Shown here one piece after another: positions 26,128 through 35,760 of a stretch of 54,431 bases of DNA. Numbering within the stretch: the first letter of the stretch is position 1; the number at the start of each line of letters is the position of its first letter. Source of the stretch: Candidatus Zixiibacteriota bacterium (GTDB lineage Bacteria; Zixibacteria; MSB-5A5; GN15; FEB-12); the NCBI GenBank assembly GCA_040753875.1, contig JBFMDV010000015.1, positions 1 to 54,431 of the forward strand. The letters are read 5' to 3'. Below the pieces are notes generated by a model, which saw only the letters and a list, made by a program, of their open reading frames with translations, was not told where the DNA came from and did not search any database. Made by a program: the position numbers and the translations under genes.

Positions 26128-27093
26128 ATGTCCCGCACGATTCGCCTGTTTGTGGCCGTTAGCCTGACCACCGTCCTTGCAACCTGCTCGCGTCCTCCGC
26201 AAATCGCACGACAGGCTGCCGGCGCGGTCAAAGATCAGGTGCCCGAAGCGCTCATCGTCGAACAAGAAATTGCGGGGCCGATGCTGTCGCAGTCGCTTCG
26301 CGGACCATCGTCCGTCGTCGTTGATTTTCGGGGTGCCGTCTACATTTGCGATGCCGGCAACAATCGGATCATCAAGCTCGACAACAAGCTCAAACCGATC
26401 AAGGATCATGGCGGGTTTGGCGCCGCCCCCGGCCTCTTCAGTGCACCGGCGTATATGTCGATCGACAACAGCCTCAATCTTTGGGTCAGCGAGACCGGCA
26501 ACCGTCGGCTCTCACGGTTCGACGGCGAATTGAACTTTGTCGATGCGCTGGAGTTCACCGACGATTCCGATCTGCTCAAGTTCGGCACCCCGGCCGGTGT
26601 GGCTGCGACACAATATGGTACTCTGTGGGTGGCCGACCGGGACCGCAGCCGGGTGGCCGTCTTCAACAACGTAGGGACATTCGAGCAGTTCGTGGGGGAC
26701 TTTGGATCCAGTGGCGGACCGTTGTCGCAGCCTGTGAAGGTCGTCCTGTTTGACCGGGAGAATTATGCCGTGTGCGATGCCGGCAATGGGCGGGTTGCCA
26801 TATACGATTCTTACGGCAATTTTCTGCGCAAGGTCGCGGACATCGCTCTCAAGACTCCGGTCGCCTGTGCTTTTGTCGGCGCCGATCTGTGGGTATTGGA
26901 CCGCCGGGGGATTCTGGCGTGTTTCTCTGCGTCAGGGCATAAGCTGTTTGAAACCGGCCCGTTGCTTACGGGAAATGCCGTGCCGTTGAAAAGCCCCTCG
27001 GATATCGCTCTGCTGAACGATGATCGACTGCTCATCGTCGACACTGGCAACGACCGCCTGCTTCTTTGCCGAATCGTCTACCAGCAACCATAG
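26128..27093 (+). CDS. NHL-repeat beta-propeller lipoprotein
   Basis: The lipobox LATC (C20) after a short hydrophobic signal predicts a lipoprotein. The rest is an NHL-type propeller. Successive blades read SSVVVDFRGAVYICDAGNNR, AYMSIDNSLNLWVSETGNRR, AGVAATQYGTLWVADRDRSR, VKVVLFDRENYAVCDAGNGR and SDIALLNDDRLLIVDTGNDR. Five or six blades can be counted in about 270 residues. NHL propellers serve as binding scaffolds, so a structural or ligand-binding envelope role is likely; no enzymatic residues are visible. It begins 2 bases after the previous stop and lies inside the large envelope operon. Confidence 0.85.
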   Translation: MSRTIRLFVAVSLTTVLATCSRPPQIARQAAGAVKDQVPEALIVEQEIAGPMLSQSLRGPSSVVVDFRGAVYICDAGNNRIIKLDNKLKPIKDHGGFGAAPGLFSAPAYMSIDNSLNLWVSETGNRRLSRFDGELNFVDALEFTDDSDLLKFGTPAGVAATQYGTLWVADRDRSRVAVFNNVGTFEQFVGDFGSSGGPLSQPVKVVLFDRENYAVCDAGNGRVAIYDSYGNFLRKVADIALKTPVACAFVGADLWVLDRRGILACFSASGHKLFETGPLLTGNAVPLKSPSDIALLNDDRLLIVDTGNDRLLLCRIVYQQP

Positions 27094-27104
27094 GCGGTGC
27101 ATAC

Positions 27105-30100
27105 ATGGTTCGGCATTCCTTTGGAATCCTTGTTGCCGCCACCATTGGTTTCATCACTCCGGCCGCGCTTTGTGGTCACACTGCCCGCGTGTATGTAGGC
27201 GCCGAAATCCCTGACCGAGTCTGTCTTCAGCCTCCCGGCATGATCAGCGGCTCGGATTCTCTGTTTCTCAATGGACGACCGGTAACGCGCGGTCTTGAAT
27301 ACTCGTACAACATCACATCCCGCTGTTTCGATCTGAGTCGCTTGCCGGTCGATGCCACCGACACGCTTCGCATTACGTTCATTGAGTTGCCGGCCTGGTT
27401 GAATCAGTCATTTGGACGCCCGATCCCTGAGACAAACGTGCCCGCAGCAATACAAGCTGCTGCACCGCTGACCACATCGCCTCCAAGAACTCCTTTTCCC
27501 GGTAATATGAAGATCTCCGGCTACAAGTCATTTCGCGTTTCTGCCGGGACTTCGGGTGAGACCGATTTTGGCCAAACGCTCGACCTCAAAGTGGCAGGTG
27601 AAATTTCACCCGGCGTGACGCTCACGGGAGCGGTGTCGGATCGCGGCTATGATCCGTCGTATGGGAGCCTCAACAGCCGTCTCAACGAACTGGACAAACT
27701 GTATCTTCGGCTGGACTCTCGCCGGTTGGTCGCACAGGTTGGTGACATCACACTTTCCGGACTCCGTTCAAGGCCGTCCACGCGGCTCTCCGGCGCGACC
27801 TTTAATCTCACATTTCCCAAATGGGAAACACACGCCACCGCGGCGCGTCCGCAGGGACGTTTCGCCTCGGTCAAACTGAGCGGGCTCGCCGGATTTCAGG
27901 GGCCATATCAAATGGGAAACGAAAACCGGGCCGTACCGGTCGTGCCTGGTTCGGAGCGGGTCTGGCTGGACGGTGTCTTGATGGACCGTGGCGCCGACAA
28001 GGATTACACGGTCGATTACCCTTCGGGACAGATAACATTTAACGTGAATCACCCGATCGACCGACGCAGCCGCGTTGAGATCGATTACGAACCGCTGGCC
28101 GCCGCCTATCGCCAGGAACTGCTCGTGGCGGGCGGCGGAATAGCTTCTGCGGATTCGCTGTTCTTTGGCTCCGTCGAGGCGATTCGTGAGGGGGACGACC
28201 AGGGGCAGCCGCTCTCCGGCCAACTCACCGATGCCGACGAACAAACTCTGGCGATGGCCGGCGACTCAGACCTGTTTCGCTCCGGCGTGACGCCGGACAG
28301 TGCGGGTGACTATATTCTCATCACCGACAGCCTTCCCGATTCAGTGTTTCAGTTTGTCGGCGCTCCCAATGGCGATTATCGCGTCGCGTTTTCATTCGTG
28401 GGGCGACGGCGCGGAACGTATCGTTTTCTTGGCAACGGCAACTATCGATATGTCGGTGCAGATTCGGGCGATTATCTTCCGGTTATACTGGTAGCACGTC
28501 CTGAGCGAACCGTTTATTATCAGAGCCTTTTCGGTATTCGTCAGGTCTGGCTTGGTGAGCTAAAAACTGACATCAGGCAATCACGAAACGATCGCAATCT
28601 GTTTTCACGTATCGATGATGACGACAACGACGCTTTGTATTACCAGATCCGGTTGAACCGGACCTGGATCAGCCGCGGCACCGAGAACTATGTTCGCGGC
28701 TCGACATTGTCGCGTGATGCCAAGTTCCTTCAACGCGACCGCCTGGTGCAACCCGATCTTGCTCGATCGTACTTCCTGCCCGAAGGATACATCGTATCAG
28801 CTACTGAGAAAATTCATGAAGTAATGGTTCGCGAAACGCCAATATCCGGACTTACCCTCATGCCGGAGTACGGCACCCTCGACTATCGGGACAGCTTTCA
28901 TTCCAGCCGTGGCCGCCTGTCCACCGAGATCGAACCAGTATCGTGGCTGCGTTTCGTTGCCCAGGCGCAGAATATCAGCTCGGACCTTCGGTCAGTCGGC
29001 GGCGGTGTCGCCAACACCTACGCAACTACTCTCCGTTCTCTGCCGCATGACCGACTCACTGTGGAATTGGGCGCTGAATACGACTCTCGCAAGAATCGTT
29101 ACAGTATCGCTGAACGAGGTACCAAATACTGGCAGGGATTCGGCGCCGTAACGTTCGCGGGAGAATCGGTCAGATATGAGCGGCATCTCGAAGATACCCT
29201 CGTGAACAAGTGGCGTCGGTTGTTCATTCGGGATCGTCTTACGGCGGGCTCCGGCCGCACGATTGGCAACTTTACATACAGTCTTACAACGTCGCTCCAG
29301 CAAATCGCAGACACGCTGGGGGAACAGCGAAGTTTTCTCGGGCGCGGGACGTTTGGTTATTCGGATTCGCGTCACAACCTCAGTCTGACGGCCGCCTATT
29401 CGATCTCCGACGAACTTCGCAGCGCGCGAGGGATCGCCTATCTTGAAGTGGAACCGGGCCGCGGCAATTACGGTCTTGAAGAAGGGCGCTATATACCGGA
29501 CCAAAACGGCAACTATATCCAGGTCGAGGAGATACTGTCTGACCGCGCCTCAGTGCGCCGAGGCCAAAAGTCCTTTCAGATCAGCAAGCGATGGGCGCAG
29601 GGGGAAACTCGTTTCTCCAGCGACATTCAGGAAGAACTGCTCGATGACGGTAAGCGGAACGTGCTCTGGGCGCTGCCTTTTTACTCTGATCCCGCGCAGC
29701 CATATCTGTTCTATGTTCGTCGGTACAACGGCGATCTCCGGCTCATTCGCTGGCGTGATATCTACGCGGTGAATTTCGCCTATTCTGAAGACCGGGAAGG
29801 GCGCTCGGTGGTGGGAATCAACCGCATCAAGAACGACCATAAAGGGAGTCTCGCTCTCCGGCAGGTATCTGGCGACTATTATTACACACAAACGGGCGAG
29901 CTATTCCGCTATGATCGAGACAGCTATTTTGCGGGTGGAGGCGTTGTCAATGGCTACCGCCTGGCGGCCAGCGTCCGCCGGACTACCCGGCAAGTCGAAT
30001 TCGGTGTCGGCGGAAGCTTCAGGCATGCAAGCTCAGCGCTCGACGAACGGTCTCGTATATATACCGTTACAATCGACCACCTCTGGCGGCAGTATTCGCG

Positions 30101-30335
30101 AGGCGAGCTCCGGACACAAATTGAGTTTTATCGCCAGGATTTGATTAGTTCATCAGACGTGCCGTCGTACCAACTGATCGACAACCATTTTGGGAAGCGC
30201 GGCGTGCTCTGGTCTATCCTCTTTACCTATGGTGCGCGCGAACGTGTTCGCATCAACGTCTCGATGTCCGGCAGGCACGCCGACGATCGCACGGCGCGCG
30301 TGACGAGCCGCGGGGAACTGGTGGCGGGATTCTGA
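27105..30335 (+). CDS. Very large predicted outer-membrane/surface beta protein (1076 aa)
   Basis: After a signal peptide (ends near residue 30) the protein is almost wholly beta-patterned. An N-terminal unit has the phrases DFGQTLDLKVAGEISPGVTL, LVAQVGDITLSG and, near residue 280, PGSERVWLDGVLMDRGADKD with DYPSGQITFN. I associate this set with a widespread uncharacterised family in Gemmatimonadota, Ignavibacteria and related phyla. The C-terminal 600 residues show alternating aromatic/polar strands with many R/Y residues and end ...RGELVAGF, as in large outer-membrane barrels. The start at 27105 follows AGGCGG and gives a clean signal. It is immediately upstream of an Omp85 gene (2-base gap), which may assemble or export it. 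Role unknown. Confidence 0.75.
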   Translation: MVRHSFGILVAATIGFITPAALCGHTARVYVGAEIPDRVCLQPPGMISGSDSLFLNGRPVTRGLEYSYNITSRCFDLSRLPVDATDTLRITFIELPAWLNQSFGRPIPETNVPAAIQAAAPLTTSPPRTPFPGNMKISGYKSFRVSAGTSGETDFGQTLDLKVAGEISPGVTLTGAVSDRGYDPSYGSLNSRLNELDKLYLRLDSRRLVAQVGDITLSGLRSRPSTRLSGATFNLTFPKWETHATAARPQGRFASVKLSGLAGFQGPYQMGNENRAVPVVPGSERVWLDGVLMDRGADKDYTVDYPSGQITFNVNHPIDRRSRVEIDYEPLAAAYRQELLVAGGGIASADSLFFGSVEAIREGDDQGQPLSGQLTDADEQTLAMAGDSDLFRSGVTPDSAGDYILITDSLPDSVFQFVGAPNGDYRVAFSFVGRRRGTYRFLGNGNYRYVGADSGDYLPVILVARPERTVYYQSLFGIRQVWLGELKTDIRQSRNDRNLFSRIDDDDNDALYYQIRLNRTWISRGTENYVRGSTLSRDAKFLQRDRLVQPDLARSYFLPEGYIVSATEKIHEVMVRETPISGLTLMPEYGTLDYRDSFHSSRGRLSTEIEPVSWLRFVAQAQNISSDLRSVGGGVANTYATTLRSLPHDRLTVELGAEYDSRKNRYSIAERGTKYWQGFGAVTFAGESVRYERHLEDTLVNKWRRLFIRDRLTAGSGRTIGNFTYSLTTSLQQIADTLGEQRSFLGRGTFGYSDSRHNLSLTAAYSISDELRSARGIAYLEVEPGRGNYGLEEGRYIPDQNGNYIQVEEILSDRASVRRGQKSFQISKRWAQGETRFSSDIQEELLDDGKRNVLWALPFYSDPAQPYLFYVRRYNGDLRLIRWRDIYAVNFAYSEDREGRSVVGINRIKNDHKGSLALRQVSGDYYYTQTGELFRYDRDSYFAGGGVVNGYRLAASVRRTTRQVEFGVGGSFRHASSALDERSRIYTVTIDHLWRQYSRGELRTQIEFYRQDLISSSDVPSYQLIDNHFGKRGVLWSILFTYGARERVRINVSMSGRHADDRTARVTSRGELVAGF

Positions 30336-30337
30336 CC

Positions 30338-31966
30338 ATGGTACGCGCGTTTCTCATTTTCTTCACGCTCTTGAATTACGCAAGCAGTGATGCCTCAAAG
30401 ATACCGGTACGAGTCGTCGGAAGTGATGCGGCGATACGCGACGAAATAGATCGGTATCTCCGCACGCTGTCCCCATCTGCCATGCCTGATTCCATGTTGA
30501 CTGATTCGGTTCAGAGCTGGTTGGTAGGCCAAGGTTATCTGGAAGCCCAAGTGGCTACTACCGCCGATACATTGGCCATCAACCCCGGGGCCTGTTTTCA
30601 GCTCGAGTGCGTTCGGGTTTCGAATGATACGTTGGCGATTTGCGAACTTGCCAGACCATTCACGCGCGAAAACCTGGAATCGGCGATCGACTCGGTGCTC
30701 GATCATTTCCGCTCTCAGGGGCACTACTACGCGCGGGCGTCTGTAGATTCGGTCGACATGTATCATCTTGGGGTGACTGTGGTGTTAAATCTCACACCGG
30801 GTCCAGTGGTTACGGTGTCCGACATACACTACGAAGGGCTCACCCGAAGCAGACCATCCCTTATCGATCGATATGTCAGTGTGCGAGCCGGCGATACGAT
30901 CACTGATGATTATATTCGACATTCCGAGGCGCGAGCTTCCCGTGCGCCGTTTGTTGGTTTCGAGCCTCCTGTCACCGTGAGACCTCGGGCGGGGTACAAC
31001 CAGGCTGACCTCACCCTGCATTTTCGAGAACGCCCACAGGTGTCGCTGTTTGGCGGGCTGGCGTACCAACCGGACGACGACCGTCGGGTGTTATTTAATC
31101 TGGACATGACGCTTCGGAACCTGTTCGGCGACGGGAGACTTGTCTCCTTTCTGGCCGACCATCGCGACGCCAACCGCAATACTCTGCACCTTGTCTATGG
31201 CCAGCCGTTGTTTCTGGCGGGAATCGGTTGGTTGAACGCCGGCGTTCAATCTCGTGACTATCGAGACCAATTCTATGAACTCGGGGCGTTGGTCGGCTAT
31301 ACCGCCCAGAGCGGTGAGGCATTGAGTCTGGGTTTCGATCTCGGCTTCAAACGGGTTGAACCGTCGCTCGGCCCCAACCGATACCGTCGCTACGCGGCCG
31401 GGCTTACTCTGACTCGCGCAGGATTTGATGACCCGCAAAACCCTTCGCGCGGTCTCAACCTCCGGTCGTCTGTTTCGTATGCGTTCCGGCGGTATACCGA
31501 TGATTCCGCCAACATCGTCGGAGGTCCAAACTTCAGTGAAACACACGCTTCATTCGAGGCAGACATGGTTCAGCCGCTCTGGGGGGGAATGGTTGGACGC
31601 GTGGTACTGGCGTATCGCGGCTTCGAAACCTCAGAGTCGCTGCCGCCAATGTCGGAGCTTCAATTTGTCGGTGGTCCGGGAACCCTGCGTGGCTACCGCA
31701 CCGAACAGTTCGCCGTTCAGCGGACGGCGCTCGCCACACTGGAGCCTCGCTACCGGTTCGCAGCGGGGCATCTGTTTACCTTCATTGACTTCGCTTATCT
31801 GAACAGGCCCACGGCCAACGGTACGGAGGAACTGTTTCGGTACGGCTACGGAATCGGATTTGGTGCTCGCGACTTGACACGCTCCATCAGGATTTCGCTC
31901 GGATGGAATCCGGACGTTCGGTTTGACCAGCCTCGCCTCTCGGTTGACCTCGCCACCGATCTATAG
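30338..31966 (+). CDS. Omp85-superfamily outer-membrane protein (BamA/TamA-like)
   Basis: Members of this superfamily insert or translocate proteins across the outer membrane. The N-terminal 200 residues look like one or two POTRA domains (for example VVTVSDIHYEGLTRSRPSL, typical of POTRA strand-helix starts). The barrel begins near residue 225 and has GFDDPQNPSRGLNLRSSVSY and the conserved loop-6 motif GGPGTLRGYR near residue 445 (RGY/RGF in BamA, TamA and FhaC). At 542 aa it is shorter than BamA (about 800), closer to TamA or two-partner transporters. The gene is coupled to the preceding surface-protein gene. It is probably not the main BamA of the cell. Confidence 0.87.
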   Translation: MVRAFLIFFTLLNYASSDASKIPVRVVGSDAAIRDEIDRYLRTLSPSAMPDSMLTDSVQSWLVGQGYLEAQVATTADTLAINPGACFQLECVRVSNDTLAICELARPFTRENLESAIDSVLDHFRSQGHYYARASVDSVDMYHLGVTVVLNLTPGPVVTVSDIHYEGLTRSRPSLIDRYVSVRAGDTITDDYIRHSEARASRAPFVGFEPPVTVRPRAGYNQADLTLHFRERPQVSLFGGLAYQPDDDRRVLFNLDMTLRNLFGDGRLVSFLADHRDANRNTLHLVYGQPLFLAGIGWLNAGVQSRDYRDQFYELGALVGYTAQSGEALSLGFDLGFKRVEPSLGPNRYRRYAAGLTLTRAGFDDPQNPSRGLNLRSSVSYAFRRYTDDSANIVGGPNFSETHASFEADMVQPLWGGMVGRVVLAYRGFETSESLPPMSELQFVGGPGTLRGYRTEQFAVQRTALATLEPRYRFAAGHLFTFIDFAYLNRPTANGTEELFRYGYGIGFGARDLTRSIRISLGWNPDVRFDQPRLSVDLATDL

Positions 31967-31971
31967 TTGTT

Positions 31972-32856
31972 GTGAACTCTCTCGACAGTGTGTATAGTCG
32001 ATCTGTGAATTCTATCCTCGCCATCCTCCGCCTCACACGGGTTGGCAATTGCATCATGGCTGCTATTGCGGTATTGATCGGCGTGCATCTTGGCGGTGCG
32101 ATGGTTCTTTCGGCAGCCGGGCTGTTTGCGGCGCTTGGGACTTTCCTGGTGTGTGCTGCAGGTAACACACACAACGATATTCTGGATATTGATATTGACC
32201 GTATCAGTCACCCCAATCGCGTATTGGTGCAGGGTGTTGTTTCCACCAGATTGGCGATTACAGTCGTCATTATCTGCGATCTGGCCGCAGTGGCGTTGGC
32301 GTCGCTCGTCAACGCAGCGGTCTTGTTCATGGCGCTTGGGGCGATTTTGCTTCTGCTCATATACAACTCTTTACTCAAGAGAATGCCTGGGGCGGGAAAT
32401 CTGATTATCGCCGCTCTGGCCGGACTCACCATATTGGCCGGAGGCGTGGTCGCCACGACGCTGGATGAGATCGCTTGGTTTCGGCTCCTGGCGGGCGCCC
32501 TGTTTGCCTTCCTGGTGCATCTCGTTCGGGAGATTGTCAAAGACATCCTCGACATCCCCGGGGACAAGGCCGCCGGTGTTCGCACTCTCCCACAGCTCAT
32601 CGGAACGCCCGCCGCGTTGGCGATCTGCCTTGGGCTGGGTATTCTGCTGGTCGCCGCCACAGTTGTGCCGGTCCTCGCCAACTGGTTCAACTGGTACTTC
32701 GCGGTGATCGTACTCGTTCTCATAGACCTCCCGCTATTGGGCATGCTTAACCTGGTATGGTTTCGTCCCAATGAAGCAAGACTACGATTGACGGTTGCGG
32801 TGCTCAAGACAGCCATGGCGGTTGGGATGGCCGCCCTCGTGGTCGGAACATTGTAG
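31972..32856 (+). CDS. UbiA-family prenyltransferase
   Basis: This integral membrane enzyme transfers a polyprenyl group to an aromatic or glycerol-phosphate acceptor. Both Mg-diphosphate motifs are present: NDILDIDID (residues 68-76) and DILDIPGD (191-198). About eight to nine hydrophobic helices are evident. Bacteroidetes relatives are often annotated as geranylgeranylglycerol-phosphate synthase-like, but the acceptor cannot be read from sequence; menaquinone or another lipid is possible. The start is GTG at 31972, five bases after the Omp85 stop; an internal GTG at 31990 is an alternative. It ends the envelope operon. Confidence 0.87.
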   Translation: MNSLDSVYSRSVNSILAILRLTRVGNCIMAAIAVLIGVHLGGAMVLSAAGLFAALGTFLVCAAGNTHNDILDIDIDRISHPNRVLVQGVVSTRLAITVVIICDLAAVALASLVNAAVLFMALGAILLLLIYNSLLKRMPGAGNLIIAALAGLTILAGGVVATTLDEIAWFRLLAGALFAFLVHLVREIVKDILDIPGDKAAGVRTLPQLIGTPAALAICLGLGILLVAATVVPVLANWFNWYFAVIVLVLIDLPLLGMLNLVWFRPNEARLRLTVAVLKTAMAVGMAALVVGTL

Positions 32857-32860
32857 CGGG

Positions 32861-32891
32861 TTGAAACAATTCCGATTGAATCAAGTATAAT
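32861..32891 (+). promoter_or_regulatory. Candidate promoter 1 of the bat operon
   Basis: TTGAAA (32861-32866), 19-base spacer, perfect TATAAT (32886-32891). The spacer is longer than ideal. It sits just after the UbiA stop and could start a separate bat transcript. Confidence 0.45.
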
Positions 32892-32926
32892 CTGCCGACG
32901 GTCCGCACTTGCGGCTAACTAAACAC

Positions 32927-32954
32927 TTGACAAAAGGTTACGTCGAATTAGTTT
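32927..32954 (+). promoter_or_regulatory. Candidate promoter 2 of the bat operon
   Basis: Perfect TTGACA (32927-32932), 16-base spacer, TAGTTT (32949-32954), placing a start about 25 bases before the GTG of the first gene. A TAGGGA ribosome site follows at about 32971. Confidence 0.5.
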
Positions 32955-32983
32955 GTCTGCCCACTTGGCGATAGGGACTCAAT

Positions 32984-33885
32984 GTGAGCAGAGTTGGTAA
33001 GTTCTTGGGGCTTGTCCTACTGGTCGCGGCCGGCGTTTACCGGGCGGCTCAGGCAGGGGACATATCGCTTTCCCAGTCTTTGGATCGTTCGGAAATACCG
33101 TACGAAGAGAAAGCAGTCCTCGAAATCGTCGTGAGCTGGCACGGGAACCAGGCGGCCTATCGGTTCGACCGGCCACTGCAGCCGAAACTCGATAAACTCA
33201 GAGTCAGAGAGTTCAGCTCGACTATCAGTTCGGAAGGGAGCGGCACGGACGAGGTAACCACCAAGCGGTTCCGATATGCACTGGTGCCCACCTCATCAGG
33301 TACTGGCCGCATCGAACCGATGGTTATCAACTATGCCAGTTGGCCGGACAGCCTGCCCGGTGAGTTGGTGACCGAAGCCATGACACTAAGCATTGCGCCG
33401 GCCAGGAAGGTCGCCAAACCGGCCAGTCTGACCGAAAACCTGCGAATTCTCCTGGCCGTTGCTGCCGGGATCGTGGTGGTCGGTGGCGTAGGGTTGGGAT
33501 TGTTTATTCGGGCGCGAAACAAACGTCCCAAACCGGTTGTACAAACTCCGGCCGAGTTGTTTCTGGAACGATTGGAGCAGCTTCGCACCGAATCGTCGGG
33601 CGACCTCAAGAAGTTTCAAACCGGCCTGTACAAGCAGTTGTTGTGGTATTTGTCAGCTCAGTTTGGTCTTCAGTTTTCTAACGAACCGGTAGAAGAGATT
33701 GTGAAACGATGTGAATCTGTCGGCATGCCGACCGCCCAGAAAGCGGCGATCGGCAATTGGCTGCTCCAGGCCGATCGCGTCAAATTCAGCCCGGTCGAAC
33801 CGGCGCCGGGGGAGACCGTCCGGCTCGAATCGGAGATTCGCCGCTTCTTTGAGACAATAACGCCCACCCGCAATGTGGAGGATTG

Positions 33886-33886
<1 letters not shown>
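32984..33886 (+). CDS. BatD-like single-pass membrane protein, first gene of the bat operon
   Basis: It has a signal peptide (GLVLLVAAGVYRAAQA), a periplasmic beta domain of about 115 residues resembling the N-terminal domain of BatD (ISLSQSLDRSEIPYEEKAVL), one transmembrane helix (LLAVAAGIVVVGGVGLGLFI, about 148-168) and a cytoplasmic helical domain with FQTGLYKQLLWYLSAQFGL and ADRVKFSP. The same periplasm-membrane-helical layout recurs in the gene at 36693 and in BatD at 40503. The start is GTG; an ATG two bases earlier is followed directly by TGA. The stop overlaps the next ATG (TGATG). Its exact role in the Bat complex is unknown. Confidence 0.75.
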
Positions 33887-34875
<989 letters not shown>

Positions 34876-34884
34876 GAGCGAGCC

Positions 34885-35760
34885 ATGATACCCAAGGAGG
34901 TACTCAAAAAAGTCCGGCGTATTGAGATCCGGACCAAGCGACTGGTCAACGATCTCTTCTCGGGCGAATACCATTCCACGTTCAAAGGACACGGCATGGA
35001 GTTCGAGGAAGTACGCCTCTATCAGCCGGGGGATGATGTTCGGCTGATCGACTGGAATGTCACCGCCCGCACCGGCCATCCGTACATCAAGAAGTTCCGC
35101 GAAGAGCGCGAACTGTCGGTGGTGTTGCTGTTCGATGCGTCATCGTCGGGCCGATTCGGCACCCGGGACCGATTCAAAAGCGATACTGCCGCCGAGCTGT
35201 GCGCGCTGTTGGCCTTCTCCGCCATCAAGAACAACGACAAAGTCGGCCTGATCATTTTCACCGACCGGATCGAGATGTTCGTCCCCCCCAAAAAGGGGCG
35301 CGCCCACGTGCTGCGCTTGATACGAGAGATCCTCTATTTCCGGCCCACCGGTATCGGCACCGATATCGCCGGCGCCCTTGAGTATTTCAGTCGCGTCATC
35401 AAGCGCAAGTCGGTCGTGTTCCTGATCTCGGACTTTCTTTCCACCGGATTTTACAAGCCGTTGCAAATCGCCAATAACAAGCATGATGTCATCGCCATGA
35501 AGATCACTGACCCGCGGGAATCTGTATTCGATGATTTTGGCCTCCTGGAGCTCGAGGACACTGAGACCGGCGAGGTGCTTTTGGTCGACACCGGCTCCCG
35601 GGCGTTCCGCCGCGAGTTTGCTGCCCGGGCGCAGGAAGATTATATCAATCTGAAAAAGGGATTCCAGGTGATCAATCTCGATTTCATCGATATCAAGACC
35701 GACCAGTCGTACATCGTGCCGCTCATCAATTTCTTCCGCATGAGGGAGAGGAGACACTGA
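34885..35760 (+). CDS. DUF58 protein with VWA-like domain
   Basis: DUF58 proteins accompany MoxR ATPases nearly everywhere. The N-terminal part has the diagnostic GMEFEEVRLYQPGDDVRLID and WNVTARTGHPYIKKFREERE (about residues 37-76). A degenerate von Willebrand A domain follows, with LLFDASSSG (D84) as the metal-site start and LISDFLSTGF later. It has no membrane helix, so it is probably cytoplasmic, acting between MoxR and the membrane-bound Bat proteins. The stop overlaps the next start (TGATG). Confidence 0.93.
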   Translation: MIPKEVLKKVRRIEIRTKRLVNDLFSGEYHSTFKGHGMEFEEVRLYQPGDDVRLIDWNVTARTGHPYIKKFREERELSVVLLFDASSSGRFGTRDRFKSDTAAELCALLAFSAIKNNDKVGLIIFTDRIEMFVPPKKGRAHVLRLIREILYFRPTGIGTDIAGALEYFSRVIKRKSVVFLISDFLSTGFYKPLQIANNKHDVIAMKITDPRESVFDDFGLLELEDTETGEVLLVDTGSRAFRREFAARAQEDYINLKKGFQVINLDFIDIKTDQSYIVPLINFFRMRERRH

